A stretch of 59,102 nucleotides of DNA. Origin: JAUMBM01 sp964441755. Lineage in GTDB: Bacteria; Bacteroidota; Bacteroidia; Chitinophagales; Saprospiraceae. Below are positions 1-7,476 of this stretch, one piece after another. Location: assembly GCA_964441755.1 (NCBI GenBank), contig CAYTVG010000021.1, positions 1 to 59,102 on the forward strand, read 5' to 3'. Numbering within the stretch: the first letter of the stretch is position 1; every line of letters begins with the position of its first letter. Below the pieces are notes generated by a model. That model made no database searches and had not been told where the DNA came from. It saw only the letters and a program-made list of their open reading frames with translations. A program made the translations under genes and the position numbers.

Positions 1-251
1 AGTGTCTGAAAGTGAAGTACTACACTGCCTGCCTGAAGTATAAGCATACAGCTCTTCTCCGCGGGCGACGGATCCGGCTTAAATTCGATAAAGCCTCCCG
101 TAGATGACGAGTCAGCCGACTGTTGCCATTGATACAGGGATGCAGCAGATACACCATATCGTCTTGTGAAGGCTTCAACGCTCCCTGTGCGAACCTGAAA
201 CAAGCGCAACAACTCTCTGCGCTGCGCTTCTGTAAATCTCTTTCCTGCCAT
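1..251 (-). CDS. IS66 accessory protein TnpA-like, partial
   Basis: An open frame from ATG at 251 runs off the window edge (83 codons visible). The N-terminal half is a short helix-turn-helix-like region (motifs RFTEAQRRELL and YGVSAASLYQWQ). It is followed by a short linker and a beta-like stretch (GFIEFKPDPSPAE, then MLILQAGSVVLHF). This layout matches the IS66 TnpA accessory proteins of Bacteroidota, which assist transposition. The gene is cut by the window boundary, not visibly broken. The assignment rests on layout and motif resemblance only. Confidence 0.5.
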   Translation of the reverse strand, partial: MAGKRFTEAQRRELLRLFQVRTGSVEAFTRRYGVSAASLYQWQQSADSSSTGGFIEFKPDPSPAEKSCMLILQAGSVVLHFQT

Positions 252-323
252 CTCTTTTTTTCCGAAAGATCTGACGGAGTGGGATTCCTCGCAATAGTGT
301 ACTTCGTATAGGGTTTACTTTAC
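1..323 (-). mobile_element. IS66-type element, partial (one end)
   Basis: The minus strand read from 323 starts with GTAAAGTAAACCC; IS66-family inverted repeats typically begin with GTAA. A small accessory ORF starts 72 bp inside this end. The rest of the element lies outside the window, so the second terminal repeat and the target duplication cannot be checked. Confidence 0.5.
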
Positions 324-562
324 AGGAGAGCATAGCTAACACTAAAGAAACCAGAAAAAGGAGAAAATATCTTCTGTGCGGCCGTTCAAAAAGGCTAATC
401 TGGCAAAAAATCACTAGCATTGAGTTAGCCTTTCACCTGTAAGATCCTAAAGCCTGAAAGTCTGTGAAGGATATGGCTGTTTTAGGGAGAGTTAACTTTC
501 AACAGGTCCACGTCTTTGCTGGTGAGAAGTGCATGCTGAATACCCACGGGTATCAGATATAC

Positions 563-2113
563 CTATTGGTCAGACATCACCTCCGCCTCCCAGGCCTCAA
601 TGTTCTTAGTCTGACTCGAAAACTGCACGCCTATACCCACCACTTGCTTGCCGGATTCCCAGGCAGCGCGGTAGTAGCGCTTGCGGCGGATCTGCGCCAG
701 TGCCTCCTGCGGCGACTTGTCCAGCTTGTACTCGAGGATATAGACGCGGCTGTCCGTCTCTACCAGGCTGTCGGCGCGGCCGTCAGCCGTACACACCTCG
801 CTGCGGGCGCGTATGCCCATGTAGGAAAAAAGCAGGTGGATGGCCGCGTGGAAGAATTTTTCGGGATACTTTTCGTGCAGGAAGTAGGGGATATGGGCAA
901 AAATTTCCTGCAAAATGCGGAAGACCTGTTCCAGGTCATCCTGCAGAAAAGCACGCTCCAGCCGGATGGCCATGCTGACGCCCGTACCCTTGCTCACCCC
1001 GCCAAAAGCCTCAAACAGATAGGCCAGCATGGAATTTTTGACCTCCCGGTTGGGATAGTCGAGGTTGTACTGCCCAAATTCATCCCGCGACTGAATGGTC
1101 AGGTAGCCGGTCTGGTACAGCAGGCCGTACAGCCGGATGTCCTCCAGATCAAAGCTGTCAAAATCCAGGATACTCTGCCCGACAGCATGCAGGTTGTACA
1201 CGCCCTGCTGCTTAAGCAGGTTGATCAAAAAGGTGGGTGTACCCGTGGCAAACCAGAAATTTTCGAATTCGTAGCGATCGAAAAAGTTATTTACAGATAC
1301 GGGATTATAGACCTTGCCACCCTTATGGTGAAAGCGATAACCGTTGTACCACTCCCTTAATTGACTCAGTAATTCTTCTCGGCTAAGACTCATCTTGTGC
1401 GTGGCCGCCGCTATCTCCTCCTCAAAATTAGCCTCCAGTTCCTCCTGCGTATAGCCCAGCATACAGGCATAGTCCGGGTGCATAGTCAGATCCACCAGGT
1501 TGTTGAGGCCGGAAAAAATCCCCGTCTTGGAAAACTTGCTTACGCCCGTGAGGAATACGAGCTCCAGCTGGCTATCCATCTCCTTCAGCACACTGTAAAA
1601 CCCTTTGAGCAACTCGCGGTTGTAATAGGCTGTTTCGATTTCTCGCCCCAGATAGTGTAAAATGGGTGCATCGTACTCATCGACCAGCACCACGACCTTG
1701 GCCCGGGAAGAAAGGGCAATAATCAATTCCCGGAGCAAGTCACGCGCTGACACAGACTTCAATTCCACGCCCTGCCATTGCCCGGCTTCCCGGAGGCGCT
1801 CAGCCAGCGGCTCTTCAAGCCCCCGCTGCTCAAAATTTACATCTTTGAGCGAAAGCCGGATGACGGGATGCACCTTGCTCCAGTCCCAGTGGTCAGCAAT
1901 CCAGGTGCCTTCAAACAGCTCGCGGCTGCCGCGGTATAGTTCATAGAGGGTAGAGATGGTGAGTGACTTGCCAAAGCGGCGGGGGCGGGCTAGAAAGAAA
2001 TACTTACCACCGCGGGCAAAAGAGTATAAGTAGGCGGTTTTATCCACATACATATAGCCACCTTCGATAACACCCCTGAAATCCTGCAGACCAAGCGGTA
2101 AATTCTTGCGCAT
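563..2113 (-). CDS. AAA-ATPase-like / PD-(D/E)XK nuclease protein, copy 1
   Basis: 516 aa. Residues 1-230 match the AAA-ATPase-like domain common in Bacteroidota: an N-terminal YVDKT segment, a Walker A variant RPRRFGKS (43-50) and Walker B VVLVDEYDAP (141-150). The C-terminal part (about 430-516) is a PD-(D/E)XK nuclease fold with GRAD (D448) and E461-Y-K463. The family is greatly expanded in Bacteroidota and its biological role is not established; links to DNA mobility or defence are speculative. The start is the ATG 20 bp downstream of a TATCTTTG promoter element, with AGAGGTG about 9 nt before it. The copy ends in MSDQ, unlike the other copies (MSEN, MSEA). Confidence 0.85.
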   Translation of the reverse strand: MRKNLPLGLQDFRGVIEGGYMYVDKTAYLYSFARGGKYFFLARPRRFGKSLTISTLYELYRGSRELFEGTWIADHWDWSKVHPVIRLSLKDVNFEQRGLEEPLAERLREAGQWQGVELKSVSARDLLRELIIALSSRAKVVVLVDEYDAPILHYLGREIETAYYNRELLKGFYSVLKEMDSQLELVFLTGVSKFSKTGIFSGLNNLVDLTMHPDYACMLGYTQEELEANFEEEIAAATHKMSLSREELLSQLREWYNGYRFHHKGGKVYNPVSVNNFFDRYEFENFWFATGTPTFLINLLKQQGVYNLHAVGQSILDFDSFDLEDIRLYGLLYQTGYLTIQSRDEFGQYNLDYPNREVKNSMLAYLFEAFGGVSKGTGVSMAIRLERAFLQDDLEQVFRILQEIFAHIPYFLHEKYPEKFFHAAIHLLFSYMGIRARSEVCTADGRADSLVETDSRVYILEYKLDKSPQEALAQIRRKRYYRAAWESGKQVVGIGVQFSSQTKNIEAWEAEVMSDQ

Positions 2114-2133
2114 AGGTAAACACCTCTTTTGAA

Positions 2134-2141
2134 CAAAGATA
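2134..2141 (-). promoter_or_regulatory. -7 promoter element (TATCTTTG) of copy 1
   Basis: On the minus strand TATCTTTG matches the Bacteroidota -7 consensus TAnnTTTG and lies 20 bp before the ATG. The same octamer recurs at the same place before copies 2, 3 and 4. Confidence 0.65.
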
Positions 2142-2173
2142 TAAAATTATGGTCTAATGTTGCCGCTGGCCGC

Positions 2174-2230
2174 GGGTTGCGCTGCGGGCTGCCAGCCCGC
2201 AGCGCAACCCGTGCGGTGCCGCCGCACGGG
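2174..2230 (-). terminator. Double hairpin after copy 2 (spacer 1)
   Basis: A perfect 18-bp inverted repeat (2174-2191 and 2193-2210, one base between) is followed at once by a 9-bp inverted repeat (2208-2216 and 2222-2230) sharing CCC with the first. It lies 3 bp past the stop codon of copy 2, read on the minus strand. It probably ends transcription of copy 2 or insulates it from copy 1; there is no clear U-tract. Confidence 0.5.
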
Positions 2231-2233
2231 CAT

Positions 2234-3787
2234 TCAATTTTCCGACATCAGCTCCGCCTCCCAGGCCTCAATATTTTTAGTCTGACTCGAAAACTGCACG
2301 CCTATACCCACCACTTGCTTGCCGGACTCCCAGGCAGCGCGGTAGTAGCGCTTGCGGCGGATCTGCGCCAGCGCCTCCTGTGGCGACTTGTCCAGTTTGT
2401 ACTCGAGGATGTATACATGGCTGTCCGTCTCCACCAGGCTGTCGGCGCGGCCGTCAGCCGTACACACCTCGCTGCGGGCGCGTATGCCCATGTAGGAAAA
2501 AAGCAGGTGGATGGCCGCGTGGAAGAATTTTTCGGGATACTTTTCGTGCAGGAAGTAGGGGATATGGGCAAAAATTTCCTGCAAAATGCGGAAGACCTGT
2601 TCCAGGTCATCCTGCAGAAAAGCACGCTCCAGCCGGATGGCCATGCTGACGCCCGTACCCTTGCTCACCCCGCCAAAAGCCTCAAACAGATAGGCCAGCA
2701 TGGAATTTTTGACCTCCCGGTTGGGATAGTCGAGGTTGTACTGCCCAAATTCATCCCGCGACTGAATGGTCAGGTAGCCGGTCTGGTACAGCAGGCCGTA
2801 CAGCCGGATGTCCTCCAGATCAAAGCTGTCAAAATCCAGGATACTCTGCCCGACAGCATGCAGGTTGTACACGCCCTGCTGCTTAAGCAGGTTGATCAAA
2901 AAGGTGGGTGTACCCGTGGCAAACCAGAAATTTTCGAATTCGTAGCGATCGAAAAAGTTATTTACAGATACGGGATTATAGACCTTGCCACCCTTATGGT
3001 GAAAGCGATAACCGTTGTACCACTCCCTTAATTGACTCAGTAATTCTTCTCGGCTAAGACTCATCTTGTGCGTGGCCGCCGCTATCTCCTCCTCAAAATT
3101 AGCCTCCAGTTCCTCCTGCGTATAGCCCAGCATACAGGCATAGTCCGGGTGCATAGTCAGATCCACCAGGTTGTTGAGGCCGGAAAAAATCCCCGTCTTG
3201 GAAAACTTGCTCACGCCCGTGAGGAATACGAGCTCGAGAAAAGCATCCGATTCTTTGAGCACGACATAAAACTCTCGGAGGATTTCGCGGTTTTCCCTGG
3301 CGAGCGTAAGATCAATGCCGAGGTAGTTAATAATAGGGGCATCGTACTCGTCTATCAGCACTACTGTTTTGCTCCCCCCCTTGGCCAAGGCAGTAATCAG
3401 CTCCCTGAATCTTGCCGCAAGCCCCTGCGTACTTAGCTCTACCCCATGGGCGCTAGCCTGCAGGTCGAGCTCCTGCTTGAGTGCAGCCCGCAGACCTATG
3501 CTCTGAAAACCTGTGGAGGTTAAGGAAAGCCGGATGACGGGATGCACCTTGCTCCAGTCCCAGTGGTCAGCAATCCAGGTGCCTTCAAACAGCTCGCGGC
3601 TGCCGCGGTATAGTTCATAGAGGGTAGAGATGGTGAGTGACTTGCCAAAGCGGCGGGGGCGGGCTAGAAAGAAATACTTACCACCGCGGGCAAAAGAGTA
3701 TAAGTAGGCGGTTTTATCCACATACATATAGCCACCTTCGATAACACCCCTGAAATCCTGCAGACCAAGCGGTAAATTCTTGCGCAT
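2234..3787 (-). CDS. AAA-ATPase-like / PD-(D/E)XK nuclease protein, copy 2 (mosaic)
   Basis: 517 aa, same domain order as copy 1: Walker A variant RPRRFGKS (43-50), Walker B with LIDEYDAP, and C-terminal GRAD...EYK. Residues 1-87 and about 185-517 are almost identical to copies 1 and 3, but residues about 88-184 come from a clearly different allele. There the Walker B segment reads TVVLIDEYDAPIINYLG, and the copy is one residue longer. The DNA edges of this block are sharp (3236 and 3524), which points to gene conversion or recombination between paralogues. The role is unknown, as for copy 1. Confidence 0.85.
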   Translation of the reverse strand: MRKNLPLGLQDFRGVIEGGYMYVDKTAYLYSFARGGKYFFLARPRRFGKSLTISTLYELYRGSRELFEGTWIADHWDWSKVHPVIRLSLTSTGFQSIGLRAALKQELDLQASAHGVELSTQGLAARFRELITALAKGGSKTVVLIDEYDAPIINYLGIDLTLARENREILREFYVVLKESDAFLELVFLTGVSKFSKTGIFSGLNNLVDLTMHPDYACMLGYTQEELEANFEEEIAAATHKMSLSREELLSQLREWYNGYRFHHKGGKVYNPVSVNNFFDRYEFENFWFATGTPTFLINLLKQQGVYNLHAVGQSILDFDSFDLEDIRLYGLLYQTGYLTIQSRDEFGQYNLDYPNREVKNSMLAYLFEAFGGVSKGTGVSMAIRLERAFLQDDLEQVFRILQEIFAHIPYFLHEKYPEKFFHAAIHLLFSYMGIRARSEVCTADGRADSLVETDSHVYILEYKLDKSPQEALAQIRRKRYYRAAWESGKQVVGIGVQFSSQTKNIEAWEAELMSEN

Positions 3788-3807
3788 AGGTAAACACCTC
3801 TTTTGAA

Positions 3808-3815
3808 CAAAGATA
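3808..3815 (-). promoter_or_regulatory. -7 promoter element (TATCTTTG) of copy 2
   Basis: TATCTTTG on the minus strand, 20 bp before the ATG of copy 2. It matches TAnnTTTG and the equivalent sites of the other copies. Confidence 0.65.
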
Positions 3816-3844
3816 CAAATTTCTGATCTAATGTTGCCGCTGGC

Positions 3845-3892
3845 CGCGGGTTGCGCTGCGGCTTTTCAGCCCGCAGCCTAATCCGCGGGACA
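3845..3892 (-). repeat. Degenerate hairpin in spacer between copies 2 and 3
   Basis: A diverged relative of the spacer hairpin at 2174-2230: a GC-rich left arm around GGGTTGCGCTGCGG and a right arm CCCGCAGCCTAATCCGCGG with several mismatches. The rest of the spacer (3893-4032) shows nothing recognisable. Confidence 0.4.
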
Positions 3893-4032
3893 CGCACAGG
3901 ATAGTAGACATAAATCCAGTGCCTTATCCCAGTCATCAGCCCATGCATGCAACACTACAGCCGTATGACAATCGTTCCGCAACATCCGGGGAATTAGTAT
4001 GTACAACATCTGAGGCCCGGCTGCACGCCCAC

Positions 4033-5583
4033 TTAAGCCTCCGACATCAGCTCCGCCTCCCAGGCCTCAATGTTCTTAGTCTGACTAGAAAACTGCACGC
4101 CTATACCCACCACCTGCTTGCCGGACTCCCAGGCAGCGCGGTGGTAGCGCTTGCGGCGGATCTGTGCCAACGCCTCCTGCGGCGACTTGTCCAGTTTGTA
4201 CTCGAGAATATACACGCGGCTGTCCGTCTCCACCAGGCTGTCGGCGCGGCCGTCAGCCGTACACACCTCGCTGCGGGCGCGTATGCCCATGTAGGAAAAA
4301 AGCAGGTGGATGGCCGCGTGGAAGAATTTTTCGGGATACTTTTCGTGCAGGAAGTAGGGGATATGGGCAAAAATTTCCTGCAAAATGCGGAAGACCTGTT
4401 CCAGGTCATCCTGCAGAAAAGCACGCTCCAGCCGGATGGCCATGCTGACGCCCGTACCCTTGCTCACCCCGCCAAAAGCCTCAAACAGATAGGCCAGCAT
4501 GGAATTTTTGACCTCCCGGTTGGGATAGTCGAGGTTGTACTGCCCAAATTCATCCCGCGACTGAATGGTCAGGTAGCCGGTCTGGTACAGCAGGCCGTAC
4601 AGCCGGATGTCCTCCAGATCAAAGCTGTCAAAATCCAGGATACTCTGCCCGACAGCATGCAGGTTGTACACGCCCTGCTGCTTAAGCAGGTTGATCAAAA
4701 AGGTGGGTGTACCCGTGGCAAACCAGAAATTTTCGAATTCGTAGCGATCGAAAAAGTTATTTACAGATACGGGATTATAGACCTTGCCACCCTTATGGTG
4801 AAAGCGATAACCGTTGTACCACTCCCTTAATTGACTCAGTAATTCTTCTCGGCTAAGACTCATCTTGTGCGTGGCCGCCGCTATCTCCTCCTCAAAATTA
4901 GCCTCCAGTTCCTCCTGCGTATAGCCCAGCATACAGGCATAGTCCGGGTGCATAGTCAGATCCACCAGGTTGTTGAGGCCGGAAAAAATCCCCGTCTTGG
5001 AAAACTTGCTTACGCCCGTGAGGAATACGAGCTCCAGCTGGCTATCCATCTCCTTCAGCACACTGTAAAACCCTTTGAGCAACTCGCGGTTGTAATAGGC
5101 TGTTTCGATTTCTCGCCCCAGATAGTGTAAAATGGGTGCATCGTACTCATCGACCAGCACCACGACCTTGGCCCGGGAAGAAAGGGCAATAATCAATTCC
5201 CGGAGCAAGTCACGCGCTGACACAGACTTCAATTCCACGCCCTGCCATTGCCCGGCTTCCCGGAGGCGCTCAGCCAGCGGCTCTTCAAGCCCCCGCTGCT
5301 CAAAATTTACATCTTTGAGCGAAAGCCGGATGACGGGATGCACCTTGCTCCAGTCCCAGTGGTCAGCAATCCAGGTGCCTTCAAACAGCTCGCGGCTGCC
5401 GCGGTATAGTTCATAGAGGGTAGAGATGGTGAGTGACTTGCCAAAGCGGCGGGGGCGGGCTAGAAAGAAATACTTACCACCGCGGGCAAAAGAGTATAAG
5501 TAGGCGGTTTTATCCACATACATATAGCCACCTTCGATAACACCCCTGAAATCCTGCAGACCAAGCGGTAAATTCTTGCGCAT
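4033..5583 (-). CDS. AAA-ATPase-like / PD-(D/E)XK nuclease protein, copy 3
   Basis: 516 aa, nearly identical to copy 1. Differences are confined to a few residues near the C-terminus (RKRYHRAAW instead of RKRYYRAAW, ending MSEA). It carries the same Walker A variant (RPRRFGKS), Walker B (VVLVDEYDAP) and D448/E461/K463 nuclease residues, so it should be as active as copy 1. Its offset from copy 1 is 3,470 bp. The start codon is set by the shared promoter and leader. Confidence 0.85.
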   Translation of the reverse strand: MRKNLPLGLQDFRGVIEGGYMYVDKTAYLYSFARGGKYFFLARPRRFGKSLTISTLYELYRGSRELFEGTWIADHWDWSKVHPVIRLSLKDVNFEQRGLEEPLAERLREAGQWQGVELKSVSARDLLRELIIALSSRAKVVVLVDEYDAPILHYLGREIETAYYNRELLKGFYSVLKEMDSQLELVFLTGVSKFSKTGIFSGLNNLVDLTMHPDYACMLGYTQEELEANFEEEIAAATHKMSLSREELLSQLREWYNGYRFHHKGGKVYNPVSVNNFFDRYEFENFWFATGTPTFLINLLKQQGVYNLHAVGQSILDFDSFDLEDIRLYGLLYQTGYLTIQSRDEFGQYNLDYPNREVKNSMLAYLFEAFGGVSKGTGVSMAIRLERAFLQDDLEQVFRILQEIFAHIPYFLHEKYPEKFFHAAIHLLFSYMGIRARSEVCTADGRADSLVETDSRVYILEYKLDKSPQEALAQIRRKRYHRAAWESGKQVVGIGVQFSSQTKNIEAWEAELMSEA

Positions 5584-5603
5584 AGGTAAACACCTCTTTT
5601 GAA

Positions 5604-5611
5604 CAAAGATA
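5604..5611 (-). promoter_or_regulatory. -7 promoter element (TATCTTTG) of copy 3
   Basis: TATCTTTG on the minus strand, 20 bp before the ATG of copy 3; same context as copy 1. Confidence 0.65.
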
Positions 5612-5643
5612 TAAAATTATGGTCTAATGTTGCCGCTGGCCGC

Positions 5644-5700
5644 GGGTTGCGCTGCGGGCTGCCAGCCCGCAGCGCAACCCGTGCGGTGCCGCCGCACGGG
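5644..5700 (-). terminator. Double hairpin after copy 4 (spacer 3)
   Basis: Second exact copy of the 18-bp plus 9-bp hairpins seen at 2174-2230, offset by 3,470 bp, 3 bp beyond the stop of copy 4 on the minus strand. Confidence 0.5.
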
Positions 5701-5703
5701 CAT

Positions 5704-7254
5704 TCAATTTTCCGACATCAGCTCCGCCTCCCAGGCCTCAATATTTTTAGTCTGACTCGAAAACTGCACGCCTATACCCACCACTTGCTTGCCGGACTCC
5801 CAGGCAGCGCGGTAGTAGCGCTTGCGGCGGATCTGCGCCAGCGCCTCCTGCGGCGACTTGTCCAGTTTGTATTCGAGGATATACACGCGGCTGTCCGTCT
5901 CTACCAGGCTGTCGGCGCGGCCGTCAGCCGTACACACCTCGCTGCGGGCGCGTATGCCCATGTAGGAAAAAAGCAGGTGGATGGCCGCGTGGAAGAATTT
6001 TTCGGGATACTTTTCGTGCAGGAAGTAGGGGATATGGGCAAAAATTTCCTGCAAAATGCGGAAGACCTGTTCCAGGTCATCCTGCAGAAAAGCACGCTCC
6101 AGCCGGATGGCCATGCTGACGCCCGTACCCTTGCTCACCCCGCCAAAAGCCTCAAACAGATAGGCCAGCATGGAATTTTTGACCTCCCGGTTGGGATAGT
6201 CGAGGTTGTACTGCCCAAATTCATCCCGCGACTGAATGGTCAGGTAGCCGGTCTGGTACAGCAGGCCGTACAGCCGGATGTCCTCCAGATCAAAGCTGTC
6301 AAAATCCAGGATACTCTGCCCGACAGCATGCAGGTTGTACACGCCCTGCTGCTTAAGCAGGTTGATCAAAAAGGTGGGTGTACCCGTGGCAAACCAGAAA
6401 TTTTCGAATTCGTAGCGATCGAAAAAGTTATTTACAGATACGGGATTATAGACCTTGCCACCCTTATGGTGAAAGCGATAACCGTTGTACCACTCCCTTA
6501 ATTGACTCAGTAATTCTTCTCGGCTAAGACTCATCTTGTGCGTGGCCGCCGCTATCTCCTCCTCAAAATTAGCCTCCAGTTCCTCCTGCGTATAGCCCAG
6601 CATACAGGCATAGTCCGGGTGCATAGTCAGATCCACCAGGTTGTTGAGGCCGGAAAAAATCCCCGTCTTGGAAAACTTGCTTACGCCCGTGAGGAATACG
6701 AGCTCCAGCTGGCTATCCATCTCCTTCAGCACACTGTAAAACCCTTTGAGCAACTCGCGGTTGTAATAGGCTGTTTCGATTTCTCGCCCCAGATAGTGTA
6801 AAATGGGTGCATCGTACTCATCGACCAGCACCACGACCTTGGCCCGGGAAGAAAGGGCAATAATCAATTCCCGGAGCAAGTCACGCGCTGACACAGACTT
6901 CAATTCCACGCCCTGCCATTGCCCGGCTTCCCGGAGGCGCTCAGCCAGCGGCTCTTCAAGCCCCCGCTGCTCAAAATTTACATCTTTGAGCGAAAGCCGG
7001 ATGACGGGATGCACTTTGCTCCAGTCCCAGCGGTCAGCAATCCAGGTGCCCGCAAACAGCTCGCGGCTGCCGCGGTATAGTTCATAGAGGGTAGAGATGG
7101 TGAGGGACTTGCCAAAGCGACGGGGGCGTGCCAGAAAATAGTGCTTCCCGCCACGGGCAAGGGAGTGCAAGTAAGCGGTTTTATCCACATACTTGTAGCC
7201 ACCTTCGATAATACTCCTGAAATCCTGCAAACCAAGCGGCAAATTCTTGAGCAT
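5704..7254 (-). CDS. AAA-ATPase-like / PD-(D/E)XK nuclease protein, copy 4
   Basis: 516 aa. The body and C-terminus match copies 1 and 3. The N-terminal 80 residues carry scattered substitutions (start MLKNL, GGYKYVDKTAYLHSLARGGKH, ELFAGTWIADRWDW), so its 5' end descends from a different allele. ATPase motifs (RPRRFGKS, LVDEYDAP) and nuclease residues (GRAD, EYK) are intact. It is the first gene of the minus-strand array and is divergent from the Wadjet operon; the 222-bp region between them holds promoters for both and a long palindrome. Confidence 0.85.
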   Translation of the reverse strand: MLKNLPLGLQDFRSIIEGGYKYVDKTAYLHSLARGGKHYFLARPRRFGKSLTISTLYELYRGSRELFAGTWIADRWDWSKVHPVIRLSLKDVNFEQRGLEEPLAERLREAGQWQGVELKSVSARDLLRELIIALSSRAKVVVLVDEYDAPILHYLGREIETAYYNRELLKGFYSVLKEMDSQLELVFLTGVSKFSKTGIFSGLNNLVDLTMHPDYACMLGYTQEELEANFEEEIAAATHKMSLSREELLSQLREWYNGYRFHHKGGKVYNPVSVNNFFDRYEFENFWFATGTPTFLINLLKQQGVYNLHAVGQSILDFDSFDLEDIRLYGLLYQTGYLTIQSRDEFGQYNLDYPNREVKNSMLAYLFEAFGGVSKGTGVSMAIRLERAFLQDDLEQVFRILQEIFAHIPYFLHEKYPEKFFHAAIHLLFSYMGIRARSEVCTADGRADSLVETDSRVYILEYKLDKSPQEALAQIRRKRYYRAAWESGKQVVGIGVQFSSQTKNIEAWEAELMSEN

Positions 7255-7274
7255 AGGTAAACACCTCTTTTGAA

Positions 7275-7282
7275 CAAAGATA
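7275..7282 (-). promoter_or_regulatory. -7 promoter element (TATCTTTG) of copy 4
   Basis: TATCTTTG on the minus strand, 20 bp before the ATG of copy 4, identical to the elements of the other three copies. Confidence 0.65.
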
Positions 7283-7397
7283 CAACTTTATACCCTAACT
7301 TCACCGCTGTCCGCGACTTCAGTATAGGGCAAACCGGAGCTTGGAAAATGAGCCCCAATGCCGGCCCTGCCGCCAGGCAACAATCGTCCCACCACAT

Positions 7398-7434
7398 ATT
7401 CGGGGATTTCTGCCCCGGGCAGAAATTCCCGAAT
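7398..7434. promoter_or_regulatory. 37-bp palindrome upstream of jetA
   Basis: Two 18-bp arms around a single central base, with one mismatch: the left arm begins ATTCGGGG and the right arm ends TTCCCGAAT. It lies in the divergent region between copy 4 and jetA, 29 bp before the putative jetA -7 element. A regulator operator is plausible; as RNA it would also fold into a strong hairpin and could act as a terminator. Confidence 0.55.
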
Positions 7435-7463
7435 ACGCCCCGGGCGGCTTTTCCGGAATTTGT

Positions 7464-7471
7464 TAACTTTG
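7464..7471 (+). promoter_or_regulatory. -7 promoter element (TAACTTTG) of jetA
   Basis: TAACTTTG matches TAnnTTTG and ends only 5 nt before the jetA ATG, which would give a leaderless or nearly leaderless mRNA. No convincing TTG at the -33 position was seen. Confidence 0.5.
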
Positions 7472-7476
7472 TTGTG

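Larger units (their letters stand above)
563..7254 (-). repeat. Tandem duplication of a two-gene unit, period 3,470 bp
   Basis: Four homologous genes lie head to tail. Genes 1 and 3 (563-2113, 4033-5583) and the spacers after them (2114-2233, 5584-5703) are nearly identical at the DNA level. So are about the last 1,000 bp of genes 2 and 4 (2234-3235, 5704-6705). All these matches are offset by exactly 3,470 bp. Outside them, gene 2 carries a different internal block (3236-3524) and gene 4 has scattered changes near its 5' end (about 7010-7254). A recent duplication of a gene pair plus gene conversion would explain this. Copy number could be mis-assembled. Confidence 0.9.

Noticed and set aside
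464..1360. Long plus-strand frames (about 300 codons) opposite each of the four nuclease genes
   Set aside because: They are antisense shadows: they repeat only because the minus-strand genes are near-identical, lack family similarity, and the minus-strand frames carry ATPase and nuclease motifs.
7270..7476. N-terminal extension of JetA from an upstream ATG at 7270
   Set aside because: It would run through the palindrome and the promoter-like element and has no JetA-like sequence; the ATG at 7477 starts the recognisable domain.
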